Below are positions 17,453 to 25,713 of a stretch of DNA of 64,000 nt, in pieces. Under the pieces are notes generated by a model. It was not told the origin of the DNA. It did not search any database and was given only the letters and a program-made list of their open reading frames with translations. Source of the DNA: Brevibacterium sp. XM4083 (GTDB lineage: Bacteria; Actinomycetota; Actinomycetes; Actinomycetales; Brevibacteriaceae); NCBI RefSeq assembly GCF_006489205.2, contig NZ_VFYR02000004.1, positions 124,001 to 188,000 on the forward strand. Direction: 5' to 3'. The position numbers and the translations under genes were made by a program. Position 1 is the stretch's first letter; every line of letters starts with the position of its first letter.

Positions 17453-18712
17453 TCAGTGCCCTGGGCCCGGCCCAGGGGATAAGGTTCCGGCGCGAATTGC
17501 CGCGCCCTCCTCGGCGATGACCCGCCTATGACGGGCCAGGCTCGAGGCACTGCCGACCCCGACCGCCCCGACGAGGTAGTCGTTGAGTGTGTAGACGGCG
17601 ACGAACCGCCCGCTAGCCGGGCTGCCTTCGGCGATGGCCACGCGGTCGGCGAGGTGGGGCATTCCGACGGCGAGGATCTTCTGGTCGTACTGGTCGGACC
17701 AGAACGTGGGGACGGGGTCATGCTGGGCAGGGTGCTCGCGCCCATCGAGCTCACTGAGCAGGACCCGCGCGGCGCTTGCGGCCTGCTCCGCGGCGTTCGA
17801 CCAATGCTCGACACGCACGGTTTCGACGGGGAAGAGCGGGTGCGGCCAGCGGACGACATCACCGGCGGCGACCACGGCAGTCCACTGCTTTCCAGAGCGG
17901 TCGAGGACACGCAGTCGGCTGTCGGTTCGCACACCGTCGTCGATGAGGACATCGTCCCCCGCGAGCCAGTCGACGTTGGGCAGGGAGCCGACTGCGGCGA
18001 CGACGAGCTCGGCATCGAGTGATCGCCGACCGTCGACGTCGACGCGAAAGCCGTCCGAGGTCCTGGCGACCTCCGTCACGGTGCACTCCGGCATGAGATT
18101 GACTCCATGGCGATAGTGGATGTCGCCGATGTACTGACCGACCGGGCGCCCGAGTGCATGCTCGAGCGGCTGGGCCGTGCGAGCGAGGAGGTCGACCTGC
18201 CAACCTCTCGACCGGGCGGCGGCTGCGACTTCGGTGCCGATGTACCCGGCGCCGATGACGACCGACCGCCCCCGCCCCTTCATCAGGGTCGCACGCAGCC
18301 GTTGCGCGTCACGCAGAGTGCGGACGCTCGGCACATCAGCGGAACCCATCCCATGGGAGAGACGCTTCGGACGCAGACCCGAGGCGATGATGAGCCCGTC
18401 GAAGCGAATGGTCGAATCGTCGTCGAGGAACAGGCGCCTCTCGCGCATCGAGGAGGCGACGACAGTCTTCGCGATGAAGGCGTCAGCAGTCGGCTTGTCG
18501 GCCCGCGCGAACCGGATGTCGGCTTCCCGCTGCGTGCCCTTGAGCAGGCCCTTGGTCAGCGGAGGACGATCATGATCAGCATCGCCATCGCCATCGATGA
18601 TCGTGATATGACCACTGAAGCCCGCCTTGCGCAGTGCTGTCGATGCGCGAGACCCCGCGAGGCCGCTGCCGACGATGACGACGCGCTGATTCTCCCAGCC
18701 GCAGCGACTCAT
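17453..18712 (-). CDS. FAD/NAD(P)H-dependent ferredoxin reductase
   Basis: This 419-residue protein resembles rubredoxin/ferredoxin reductases of the BphA4/putidaredoxin reductase type. An FAD-binding VVIVGSGLAGSRAS opens the protein, the NAD(P)H site is VVIGAGYIGTEVA (about residue 155), and AAGDVVRWPHPLF and VEHWSNAAEQAA are the second FAD-contact regions. It passes electrons from NAD(P)H to the small ferredoxin encoded upstream, whose stop overlaps its ATG at 18712 (ATGA). The electron acceptor is unknown; no P450 or dioxygenase is encoded in the window. Confidence 0.85.
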   Translation of the reverse strand: MSRCGWENQRVVIVGSGLAGSRASTALRKAGFSGHITIIDGDGDADHDRPPLTKGLLKGTQREADIRFARADKPTADAFIAKTVVASSMRERRLFLDDDSTIRFDGLIIASGLRPKRLSHGMGSADVPSVRTLRDAQRLRATLMKGRGRSVVIGAGYIGTEVAAAARSRGWQVDLLARTAQPLEHALGRPVGQYIGDIHYRHGVNLMPECTVTEVARTSDGFRVDVDGRRSLDAELVVAAVGSLPNVDWLAGDDVLIDDGVRTDSRLRVLDRSGKQWTAVVAAGDVVRWPHPLFPVETVRVEHWSNAAEQAASAARVLLSELDGREHPAQHDPVPTFWSDQYDQKILAVGMPHLADRVAIAEGSPASGRFVAVYTLNDYLVGAVGVGSASSLARHRRVIAEEGAAIRAGTLSPGPGPGH

Positions 18713-18927
18713 GGCTGTCCCCCACCGGCGCCGAACTCCACGAAGGTGATCGCGCGAACCGGACAGCTCTCGATGGCGGCCCTGACATCGTCGAGCCACA
18801 CCTCATCAGGACGCTGGTCGTAGTGCAGGACGAGATCGTCGTCCAGCATGAAGACCTCGGGGGCGCTGAGTGCGCACAGTCCATTGGACGCACAGATCCC
18901 TCGATCGACGTTGATTCTCACCCTCAT
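18709..18927 (-). CDS. small 3Fe-4S/4Fe-4S ferredoxin
   Basis: This 72-residue ferredoxin is of the kind that serves actinobacterial oxygenases. Cluster ligands are Cys in DRGICASNGLCALSAPEVF, with a non-Cys at the second position of the usual CxxC, and Cys in ESCPVRAIT. This points to a 3Fe-4S cluster. It is the first gene of a leftward ferredoxin-reductase-CDGSH operon under the CsoR-like operator at 18981. The start is ATG 18927 with AGGA upstream. Confidence 0.85.
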   Translation of the reverse strand: MRVRINVDRGICASNGLCALSAPEVFMLDDDLVLHYDQRPDEVWLDDVRAAIESCPVRAITFVEFGAGGGQP

Positions 18928-18980
18928 CACTGTCCTTTCCTGAACTCACTCGAAATCGTTCATCCGAGTACGAGTTGATT

Positions 18981-18999
18981 TATACCCTACTGGGGTATA
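18981..18999. promoter_or_regulatory. CsoR-type operator between ferredoxin operon and copZ
   Basis: TATACCCTACTGGGGTATA matches the pattern of the 17161-17179 site and sits in the divergent space between the leftward ferredoxin operon (54 bases from its start) and rightward copZ. It could control both. Confidence 0.72.
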
Positions 19000-19154
19000 G
19001 TGTTCTTCGCAAGCGGAAGTCCTGCAACGGAGTACGGGTTCGGTGGCGCCCTTCCCCTTGCCGCCGACGTCGCCCGCTCCCGCGCCCAAGGGTTTCCGTG
19101 GGCTATGAGTACCGAGAACGACTGGGAACCAGTCGAGAGAAGGAGTCCACAGCA

Positions 19155-19370
19155 ATGAGCACGAACACCTACGTGGTTGAGGGAATGACCTGCGGCGGAT
19201 GCGCCGGCAAGATCACCGAGGCCGTCGAGCAGATTCCCGGCATCACCGATGTCGATGTCGACCTGTCGACCGGCGGGATCACTCTCACGGCCGACCAGCC
19301 GGTCAGCGATGAAGCCGTCCAAGCCGCCGTCGAAGGCGCCGGCTACAGATTCGCTGACACCCGGCAGTGA
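19155..19370 (+). CDS. copZ: copper chaperone, heavy-metal-associated domain
   Basis: This 71-residue single HMA-domain protein has the Cu(I)-binding loop GMTCGGCAGKI near residue 10. It delivers copper to the CopA ATPase in the cytoplasm. The ATG at 19155 follows GGAG with nine bases between. The 155-base leader between the CsoR-like operator and the start is longer than usual. A strong hairpin follows the stop. Confidence 0.9.
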   Translation: MSTNTYVVEGMTCGGCAGKITEAVEQIPGITDVDVDLSTGGITLTADQPVSDEAVQAAVEGAGYRFADTRQ

Positions 19371-19382
19371 ACTCTGCTGAGT

Positions 19383-19427
19383 GAGCCCCGGCCCGACCAC
19401 GGTGATCACCGGCTCGGGCCGGGGCTC
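19383..19427 (+). terminator. terminator hairpin after copZ
   Basis: GAGCCCCGGCCCGA (19383-19396) and TCGGGCCGGGGCTC (19414-19427) form a perfect 14-bp stem with a 17-nt loop, beginning 12 bases after the copZ stop. There is no clear T-run. Confidence 0.75.
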
Positions 19428-19493
19428 GTCACGTCAGGACCGCGCCTGTCACCACCTCTCGCACACCATTGCCCGATTCCAGGAGGCCCCACA

Positions 19494-20858
19494 ATGAAGC
19501 TCTTCGCGATTCGCGACTATCGGCACCTGTTCAGCGCTCAGATCATCGCCCTGTTCGGCACCGGGCTGGCCACCGTCGCGCTCGGCCTCTTGGCCTATGA
19601 CCTCTCCGGTCCCAGCGCAGGGGCAGTTCTCGCGACGGCCCTGACGATCAAGATGGTCATGTACGTCGTCATCGCTCCCATCGCCGGTGCCTACGCCGAC
19701 CGGCTCCCGCGGAGAGCCTTCCTCACTGTCCTCGATGTCGTCCGGGCGGGTGTCGTCCTCGCTCTGCCCTTCGTCACCGAGGTGTGGCAGATCTATGTCC
19801 TCGTGGGAGTGCTGCAGTCCGCCTCAGCGGCATTCACTCCGACGTTTCAGGCTGTGATCCCTGACATCGTGACCGATAGGTCGCAGTACACCCGTGCGCT
19901 GTCGGCTTCTCAGGTGGCGTACACCATGGAGAGCCTCCTCAGCCCGGTCCTCGCAGCGGTAGCGCTGACGTTCATGACGTTCAACTGGCTCTTCATCGGC
20001 ACAGCGATCGGCTTCATCGTCTCCGCCGGCCTCGTGCTGTCCACACGCATCCCGAATGCCGCCGACACCGGGCAGTCTCGGGTCTGGGACAGACTGTCTG
20101 CCGGGGCGGCGACGTTCTTCGCCACCGCTCAGCTGCGTGGCATCCTTGCACTCAATTTCGCTGTGGCCGGTGCAGGGTCGATCGTAGTGGTCAACACAGT
20201 CAATTATGTCCGCGATATCCTCGGCGGCACACAGGCCGATGTCGCCTGGATGCTCGCCGCTTCTGGGATGGGAACTCTCATCGCGGCTCTTGTGATTCCG
20301 CCGATCCTCGACCGCGTCGCCGATCGGACGGTCATGTTCGTCGGTGCCGCGGTCCTGTCCGTGAGCATGATCGGCGCAGTCGTCATGGCGTTCTCCGCGG
20401 TTGCGGAATGGGCGATCACCGCGCCGCTCTGGGTGCTCATCGGCGCCGGGATGGCTCTCATCGTCACCCCGACCGGACGAGTCATCCGCAGCACGGTCAG
20501 TGATTCGGGACTGCCCGCTGCGTTCGCTGCGCAGTTCTCGCTCTCGCATCTTGCGTGGCTGATCACCTACCCGATCGCCGGCTGGCTCGGCACCACCTTC
20601 GGCTTGGGCTGGGCCTGGAGCGTGCTGGCAATGCTCACCATCGCGGGAGCCATCACGGCACCTCTGCTCTGGCCCTCGCACCCCCTCGAAGAGGCCGACC
20701 CCGAACCCAGCGGGATCGACAGCACAGGGTCGGAAGTCGACGCGCCCAACCATCGGGGCGCGGACGGGGTGTGCTCGGTCGACGAGCGTGCGGCAGTCGA
20801 CAACAGAGGCGAGGCCACCCTGCGCGAGGCTCAGTGCGGCTGTGTCAAACCGATCTGA
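19494..20858 (+). CDS. MFS transporter
   Basis: This 454-residue major facilitator has by eye 12 membrane segments and resembles the enterobactin-exporter/macrolide-efflux type (FAIRDYRHLFSAQIIALFGTG at the start, YADRLPRRAF as the loop 2-3 motif). After the last helix lies a 50-residue hydrophilic tail ending in CGCVKPI, whose Cys pair may bind metal. It is 123 bp after copZ, beyond a terminator-like hairpin. Its position suggests metal or drug efflux; the substrate is not shown by sequence. Confidence 0.78.
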   Translation: MKLFAIRDYRHLFSAQIIALFGTGLATVALGLLAYDLSGPSAGAVLATALTIKMVMYVVIAPIAGAYADRLPRRAFLTVLDVVRAGVVLALPFVTEVWQIYVLVGVLQSASAAFTPTFQAVIPDIVTDRSQYTRALSASQVAYTMESLLSPVLAAVALTFMTFNWLFIGTAIGFIVSAGLVLSTRIPNAADTGQSRVWDRLSAGAATFFATAQLRGILALNFAVAGAGSIVVVNTVNYVRDILGGTQADVAWMLAASGMGTLIAALVIPPILDRVADRTVMFVGAAVLSVSMIGAVVMAFSAVAEWAITAPLWVLIGAGMALIVTPTGRVIRSTVSDSGLPAAFAAQFSLSHLAWLITYPIAGWLGTTFGLGWAWSVLAMLTIAGAITAPLLWPSHPLEEADPEPSGIDSTGSEVDAPNHRGADGVCSVDERAAVDNRGEATLREAQCGCVKPI

Positions 20859-20904
20859 CGAGCTTCATCGGCCACCCTCCCGGATCCGCGAGGACTCCAA
20901 GCTC

Positions 20905-21495
20905 TCAGTCCGCGGCGAATGCGCTGAGCAGAACGGCGACGATGTAACCAGTCGCCTCCTTCGGATCGAGCCTGCCCGCTGCTGATTCCTCAGCAGCGGC
21001 GTTCATCACCGCGTGGGTGACGGCGAGCAGCCATTCGACGGAAAGATCACTGCGAAACGCTCCTTGAGAACGACCGCGTTCAAGGAGCCCCCGCAATCGC
21101 GCCTCAGCCTTCTCGTGCATCTCGCGAATTCGGCTGGCCGGGATCTCGTTCTGAGCCGCCACCAGCAGAGTGCTCACCTGATCGAGCAGCGTCCAGCTCG
21201 GTTCGATCAGGCGGGCGAACGCCCCGGCCGCTTCGCCGTCGATGTCAACTGCGGACAGGACGGCCTCGGCTCGCTCCAAAGCATCGGACAGCGCGGCATC
21301 GAGGAGCTCGGCGCGGTTCTTGAAATGCCCGTAGAGCGTCATTCTCCCCACTCCCGCCTCCGCGGCGATTTCAGCGATCGACGCATCCGGGTTCTTCCGC
21401 AGCGCTCGAGGCGCTGCGGCAAGAATCGCCGCACGATTGCGTTGGGCGTCGGCACGCTGGTTGGCCTGCTTGGATTCATTGTTCTTCGCAGCCAT
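20905..21495 (-). CDS. TetR-family transcriptional regulator
   Basis: This 196-residue regulator has the helix-turn-helix SIAEIAAEAGVGRMTLYGHF at about residues 39-58 and an all-helical ligand domain (LLDAALSDALERAEAVL, SWTLLDQVSTLL). It probably represses the divergent DHA2-type pump gene and itself from the operators in the shared 138-bp promoter region. Its sequence is visibly related to the TetR protein at 36573 (VGRATLYGHF, similar helices). An MFS substrate is the likely inducer. Confidence 0.87.
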   Translation of the reverse strand: MAAKNNESKQANQRADAQRNRAAILAAAPRALRKNPDASIAEIAAEAGVGRMTLYGHFKNRAELLDAALSDALERAEAVLSAVDIDGEAAGAFARLIEPSWTLLDQVSTLLVAAQNEIPASRIREMHEKAEARLRGLLERGRSQGAFRSDLSVEWLLAVTHAVMNAAAEESAAGRLDPKEATGYIVAVLLSAFAAD

Positions 21496-21527
21496 CGGCT
21501 CACCTCGGAAATCGGATCAGAAAACTA

Positions 21528-21590
21528 ACTCGTACGGGAATGAATGAGATAGTATCACGGTTATAACTCGTACTCAGATGCATGAGTTAT
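21528..21590. promoter_or_regulatory. candidate TetR operators in divergent promoter
   Basis: AACTCGTAC occurs twice in direct orientation (21528-21536 and 21565-21573). The second copy lies in a wider inverted repeat, ATAACTC (21563-21569) with GAGTTAT (21584-21590). The elements are between the TetR gene and the leader peptide of the pump gene. Confidence 0.55.
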
Positions 21591-21633
21591 CAGGGGCCAA
21601 TGGCCCGTCGTCCGAATCGAAGGAGGACTGATC

Positions 21634-21672
21634 ATGAAAACTTCACGACACAGCTATGGGGGTGCCCGATGA
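21634..21672 (+). CDS. 12-residue leader peptide upstream of MFS pump
   Basis: The short frame MKTSRHSYGGAR starts at ATG 21634 with a strong ribosome site (AGGAGG) nine bases before it. Its stop overlaps the pump's ATG (ATGA at 21669-21672). The pump's own start has only a weak GGGGGTG. This arrangement suggests translational coupling or a ribosome-sensing leader. It is too short to identify by homology. Confidence 0.5.
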   Translation: MKTSRHSYGGAR

Positions 21673-23195
21673 CCGGCGACCCGCAGGCACCGGCACGCAC
21701 CGGAGCCAAGCAGTGGTGGGGGCTGGCGACACTCGTCCTGCCGTCGACACTGCTGTTCATGATGCTCACCATTCTCTTCCTGGCAGCGCCGAGCATGGCC
21801 ATAGACCTTGAGCCGACGAGCACTCAGCTGCTGTGGATCCTCGACATCTACGGCTTCGTCATGGCCGGATTCCTCGTTGCCATGGGCGTCGTCGGTGATC
21901 GTGTCGGCAAACGGCTGCTCATGGTCATTGGTGCGATCGGGTTCGGCGCGATCTCGATCGCGGCCGCGATGACGACCGATCCGGGCATGATGATCGCCTG
22001 GCGAGCCGTGCTGGGGCTGTTCGGAGCGATGATGGTGCCCTCAACTCTCGGCCTCATCTTCGTCATGTTCGCCGATGCCAAAGCACGGGGAATTGCCATC
22101 GGCGTCTGGGCGGGCGGAATTTCAGCCGGTGTCGCGCTGGGACCCCTGCTCAGCGGAATCCTGTTGGAGAGCTTCGGCTGGCAGGCGACCTTCCTCGTCG
22201 CCGTCCCTGTCATGGTGTTGGTGGCGATCGGTGCCCCCCTGCTCCTTCCTGAGCACAGGGATCCCAACGCCCGCATCGACCTCTTCAGTGCCGTGCTCCT
22301 CGTCGCCTCGCTGTTGGCCATCATCTACGGAATCAAGCGTTTCGCAGCGCAGGAGCCCGCGGGCCCGTCGATCGGCCTGCTGATCGCGGGAGCGCTGGTG
22401 GGCCTGTGGTTCGTCATCCGGCAGCTGCGTGCCGAGCGACCGTTGTTGGATGTGCGGCTGTTCGCCAACAGAACAGTCAGCGCCGCCCTCATCGTGTTCA
22501 TGCTCTCTGCGGCAGCGCTCGGAGGGGTCTACTCCCTGTTCACCACCTACCTTCAGTCGGTGCAGGGACTGTCGCCTCTACAGGCCGGATTCGCGATCCT
22601 CCCGGCCGCGGTTGTGCTCATCGTCGTCTCGACATTGGCGCCGGTGTTCGCCCGACGATTCCGACCGGGGAATGTCATCGCGATCGGGTTGGCGACGCAG
22701 GTGGTCGGGTACGGCATCTTCACGCAGCTGGATGAGGGCACTGGACTGGCCCTGGTGATTGCCAGCTTCGCGCTGACATATCCGGGAGTGGCGCCCGCGA
22801 TGGCGCTGACGACCGACCTCGTCGTCGGATCAGTGCCGCCGGAGAAGGCCGGCGGTGCATCGGGCCTGGCGACGACGGCCAATGACCTCGGAATCTCTCT
22901 GGGTGTGGCCATCATCGGCAGCATCGGGGTGTTCGCGTACCGGTCGAGAATCTCCGAACTCCTGCCCGACGGCCTCCCGGACGAGGCCGCGGCAACAGCC
23001 GAATCCGGAGTCGACGGCGCTCTCGCTGTCGCGTCCGAGTTGCCGGCCCAGCTCGGTGATGCGCTGGTCGAAGCAGCGCAGCAGGCGTTCAGCAGCGGCC
23101 TCAACGCTGCCGCTGTCATCTCGGCGATCATCGCTGCGCTGACTGCGATCATTGCCGCCACACGGTTGCGACACGTGCAGCCCACCGGCAAGTGA
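21669..23195 (+). CDS. DHA2-family (QacA/SmvA-like) multidrug MFS transporter
   Basis: This 508-residue proton-driven efflux pump has by eye 14 membrane segments. Typical parts are LWILDIYGFVMAGFLVAMGVVGDRVGKRLLM (broken here by the loop 2-3 motif GDRVGKR), MVPSTLGLIF, and GVALGPLLSGILLESFGW, the motif-C-like region. ATG 21669 is preferred over the longer open frame from 21582 because it overlaps the leader peptide's stop and the homology begins after it. It is divergent from and probably controlled by the TetR gene at 20905. Confidence 0.85.
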   Translation: MTGDPQAPARTGAKQWWGLATLVLPSTLLFMMLTILFLAAPSMAIDLEPTSTQLLWILDIYGFVMAGFLVAMGVVGDRVGKRLLMVIGAIGFGAISIAAAMTTDPGMMIAWRAVLGLFGAMMVPSTLGLIFVMFADAKARGIAIGVWAGGISAGVALGPLLSGILLESFGWQATFLVAVPVMVLVAIGAPLLLPEHRDPNARIDLFSAVLLVASLLAIIYGIKRFAAQEPAGPSIGLLIAGALVGLWFVIRQLRAERPLLDVRLFANRTVSAALIVFMLSAAALGGVYSLFTTYLQSVQGLSPLQAGFAILPAAVVLIVVSTLAPVFARRFRPGNVIAIGLATQVVGYGIFTQLDEGTGLALVIASFALTYPGVAPAMALTTDLVVGSVPPEKAGGASGLATTANDLGISLGVAIIGSIGVFAYRSRISELLPDGLPDEAAATAESGVDGALAVASELPAQLGDALVEAAQQAFSSGLNAAAVISAIIAALTAIIAATRLRHVQPTGK

Positions 23196-23210
23196 TTCCA
23201 CGCCCGCAGA

Positions 23211-23274
23211 GAACGCCACAGGGCCCGATGTTCACGCGTTTCCGCTGAACATCGGGCCCTGTGAGTCTGCGTGG
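23211..23274. terminator. hairpin repeat copy 2, probable bidirectional terminator
   Basis: CACAGGGCCCGATGTTCA (23217-23234) and TGAACATCGGGCCCTGTG (23246-23263) form a perfect 18-bp stem with loop CGCGTTTCCGC. It is the same unit as 13606-13668. It sits between the 3' ends of the rightward pump gene and the leftward tRNA-Tyr, so it can serve both. Confidence 0.7.
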
Positions 23275-23353
23275 CAGATGCAGGATTCGAACCTGCGAAG
23301 GCAATGCCGGCTGATTTACAGTCAGCTCCCTTTGGCCGCTCGGGCAATCTGCC
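23272..23353 (-). tRNA. tRNA-Tyr (GTA)
   Basis: The 82-nt class II tRNA read leftward has acceptor GGCAGAT pairing with ATCTGCC, anticodon loop CTGTAAA with anticodon GTA, a long variable arm, and T loop GGTTCGAATCC. The perfect hairpin at 23217-23263 follows its 3' end. Confidence 0.93.
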
Positions 23354-23512
23354 GCAGTTGGCGCTCGAAGAGCACTCAAGAAGAATACTAGGCCCGTGTC
23401 GCGATTGCCAACTCGGTTGACGCAGGTCACACCGGCCCCTCTCGACTAGACTCGTCTGCAGACCAGGCACGGGTTCCGACCGGCATCACTCTCACCTGAA
23501 GAAGGAGCTTCC

Positions 23513-24004
23513 ATGGCCAGCGAATCATCGTTTGACATCGTCAGCAAGGTCGACCGCCAGGAGGCCGACAACGCCCTCAACCAGGCGGCGAAGGAGGTCA
23601 ACTCCCGCTACGACTTCCGTGGCACCGACGCCTCGATCGCGTGGAGCGGCGAAGCCGTCCTCATGAAGGCCAACAGCGACGAACGCGTCAAGGCCGTCCT
23701 CGACGTCTTCCAATCGAAGCTCGTCAAGCGCGGCATCTCCCTGAAGTCCCTCGACTCGGGTGAGCCCTACCCCTCGGGCAAGGAGTACCGCATCGACGCC
23801 TCTCTCAAGGAGGGCATCGACAAGGACGAGGCGAAGAAGATCTCGAAGATCATCCGCGACGAAGGACCCAAGGGGGTCAAGGCGCAGATCCAGGGCGACG
23901 AGCTGCGCGTGAGCTCGAAGAAGCGCGACGACCTCCAGGAGGTCATCGCCCTCCTCAAGGGCAAGGACCTCGACGTCGACCTGCAGTTCACGAACTACCG
24001 TTAG
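23513..24004 (+). CDS. yajQ: YajQ-family nucleotide-binding protein
   Basis: This 163-residue protein matches the YajQ/DUF520 family ([20 protein letters not shown] at the start, [47 protein letters not shown] at the end). Some family members bind cyclic di-GMP and act with transcription factors; others bind nucleotides or RNA. The ATG follows GAAGGAG at good spacing. This is the last core-type gene before the accessory region. Confidence 0.93.
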   Translation: MASESSFDIVSKVDRQEADNALNQAAKEVNSRYDFRGTDASIAWSGEAVLMKANSDERVKAVLDVFQSKLVKRGISLKSLDSGEPYPSGKEYRIDASLKEGIDKDEAKKISKIIRDEGPKGVKAQIQGDELRVSSKKRDDLQEVIALLKGKDLDVDLQFTNYR

Positions 24005-24472
24005 TCTCCGCGAGATTGCAAGGCAGAACCCGTTCCAGTCTGCACAGAGTCCGCAGAAGGATAACTGAGTCCATCAGGGCGGTGCCGGCGGTGCGGGGTT
24101 TGTCGTCCGCGTTCGGCCATAGATTTGAGCACCGGTATAACGCGGGTGACGGCGCCAAGTGTCTAATCGCGTGATGCACGGTCACCATGTCGCAGCCTGA
24201 GGCGATGAGGCCCTAAGCATATAAGTTCCAGAGGTCATGAAACGTGTACTCTTCCATACCGCACTTCGATCGAGCTTCCCGCCAATAGTGGCCGCCTCTC
24301 CCCCGCTGGAACAGAGTCCCGCCGTCAGTTAACAGCCATTGGCAGCGGTCATCTTCACGAATCCGGTAAGTAGCAATAAGCGCTTATATGAGTTCCACCA
24401 GCTCCTCCGAGACACGGAAAGTCCGCTTCGACCCGCACTTCGGATCCTCGACCTGCACGCCGCTGTGAGACG
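24005..24472. other. gene-poor border of the accessory region
   Basis: About 470 bases without a convincing gene. A short leftward frame ending near 24387 could encode a C-terminal fragment (VEDPKCGSKRTFRVSEELVE), but nothing around it is recognisable. It probably contains decayed mobile DNA next to the IS110 remnant. Confidence 0.4.
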
Positions 24473-24576
24473 CCCGTTACATTCATTGTCAAGCAGCAGC
24501 CGGGGTCTTCGCCTCGTAGAAGGCCTCGGCCCTGACCATCGCGAACAGAACATTGAGCCGGCGCCGAGCCAGACAC
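24473..24576 (-). repeat. 104-bp direct repeat (IS110-type 3' end), left copy
   Basis: This segment encodes, leftward, the last residues of an IS110-type transposase (ARRRLNVLFAMVRAEAFYEA, then KTPAAA and stop) plus the element's end. It matches 32956-33059 over 104 bases with about four differences, in the same orientation. It cuts the MFS gene on its right. Confidence 0.85.
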
Positions 24577-24889
24577 CGAGCCCGAGAAGGATCAAGCCTG
24601 GCCAGTGGACTGCCACCGGAAGGATCGCGCTTCCCAGGCCCATGCACGCCAGTGCGATCGTCACGACGAAGCGACGGTTCTTGACCCAGTTCCGCCCCAG
24701 GAGCAGGAGTGGCTGGATGGCCACCACCATCAGCATCACGATGCTGATCTGGGCTCCGGCTGACATGCCGAGTGCGTCGAGAGTGCTCGGCGCTGTGGTG
24801 TAGAAGGTGTAGAACGCGGCGAGGCCCCCGCCGGCGGCCGTGGCGATTCGAGCCACGGTGCGGGCGGGGGCGGGCCGAGCCAAGGTCAC
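24577..24889 (-). pseudogene. truncated MFS transporter (N-terminal fragment)
   Basis: About 105 residues of an MFS protein remain (ATAAGGGLAAFYTFYTTAPS, SIVMLMVVAIQPLLLLGRNW, VVTIALACMGLGSAI), roughly three to four membrane helices. The frame then runs into IS110 sequence. Start GTG 24889 overlaps the stop of the upstream SMR gene (GTGA), so it was the last gene of the efflux operon. The truncated protein is unlikely to transport. Confidence 0.75.
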
Positions 24890-25314
24890 TGATGCAGGTC
24901 CGGGGAGGTAGTGGCGGTGTCGTCCTTATTCTCAAGCTTCGGGCTGTCGGCGAGCTTGAGCCAGATCACTCCGCCGATGATGACGGCCAGCCAGAAGGCC
25001 TTAACCAGGGTGAGGGTTTCGTCAAAGAACACCGGCCCGAGCAGGGCGGCCCCGACCGCACCGATGCCGGCCCAGACGGCGTAGCCGATGCCGACATCAA
25101 TCCTTTTCAGGGCCACGCTGAGGAAGAACAGCGTGAAGAGGAAGAAGACGATCGCGACGAGGGACCAGGTGAGGTCTGTGAAGCCCGCGCTGCCGTTGAC
25201 GCTGAGGGCATATCCGATTTCGAATACTCCGGCCAGGAGGAGGGCGAACCAGGCGCCGGCCTTTTTCTCAGTCGTTTCGACAGTGGTGGTCTCGTGAGCT
25301 GCGGTGGAAGTCAT
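24886..25314 (-). CDS. SMR-family efflux protein, long subunit
   Basis: This 142-residue small-multidrug-resistance protein has four helices and the essential membrane Glu in LLAGVFEIGYALSVNGS (about residue 32). IGYAVWAGIGAVGAALLGPVFFDE is the conserved helix 3, split here for mention as GYAVWAGIGAVG. It has extra hydrophilic tails at both ends. Together with the 106-residue SMR protein encoded just upstream it probably forms a heteromeric pump of the EbrAB/YkkCD kind. It is part of the leftward operon led by the DsbA-like gene. Confidence 0.85.
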   Translation of the reverse strand: MTSTAAHETTTVETTEKKAGAWFALLLAGVFEIGYALSVNGSAGFTDLTWSLVAIVFFLFTLFFLSVALKRIDVGIGYAVWAGIGAVGAALLGPVFFDETLTLVKAFWLAVIIGGVIWLKLADSPKLENKDDTATTSPDLHQ

Positions 25315-25356
25315 GGGTGAGATTCCTTTCTCGAGATGGGTGAAGTGAACGCGGGA

Positions 25357-25677
25357 TTAGGCAGTGCCGGCGAGGTTGAGGCCGACGACGCCGGCGATGA
25401 CGACGCCGATGCCCAGGAGCTTCTTCCAAGTCAGCTTCTGAGAGAGGAAGAGTGCGCCGAGGATGACGATGCCGACACCGGCCAGGGAGGTCCAGAGCGC
25501 GTAGCCGACGCCGACGTCGAAGGTCAGCAGGGCCAGGCTGAGGAAGAAGGTGGCGATGCCGCCGTTGACGAGGGTGGCGATACTCCACCAAAGTTTGGTG
25601 AAGCCCTGCGCCTTTCCGGCAGAGATGCCGACGGCGACTTCGAAAATGATGGCGATGCCGAGGTAGAGCCAGCTCAT
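25357..25677 (-). CDS. SMR-family efflux protein, short subunit
   Basis: This 106-residue four-helix SMR protein has the conserved Glu in IAIIFEVAVGISAGKAQGF (about residue 13) and GVGYALWTSLAGVGI in helix 3. It is paired with the longer SMR gene 42 bp downstream. It may export cations, guanidinium compounds or the product of the adjacent biosynthetic cluster. Its ATG follows AAAGGACA. Confidence 0.87.
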   Translation of the reverse strand: MSWLYLGIAIIFEVAVGISAGKAQGFTKLWWSIATLVNGGIATFFLSLALLTFDVGVGYALWTSLAGVGIVILGALFLSQKLTWKKLLGIGVVIAGVVGLNLAGTA

Positions 25678-25713
25678 GATGGTTGTCCTTTCAAGGGTGC
25701 ATTCGGACGCTGG

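Noticed and set aside
24005-24472. Possible CRISPR array or small RNA
   Set aside because: No regularly spaced repeats and no conserved RNA fold could be seen; nowhere in the window is there a CRISPR array.
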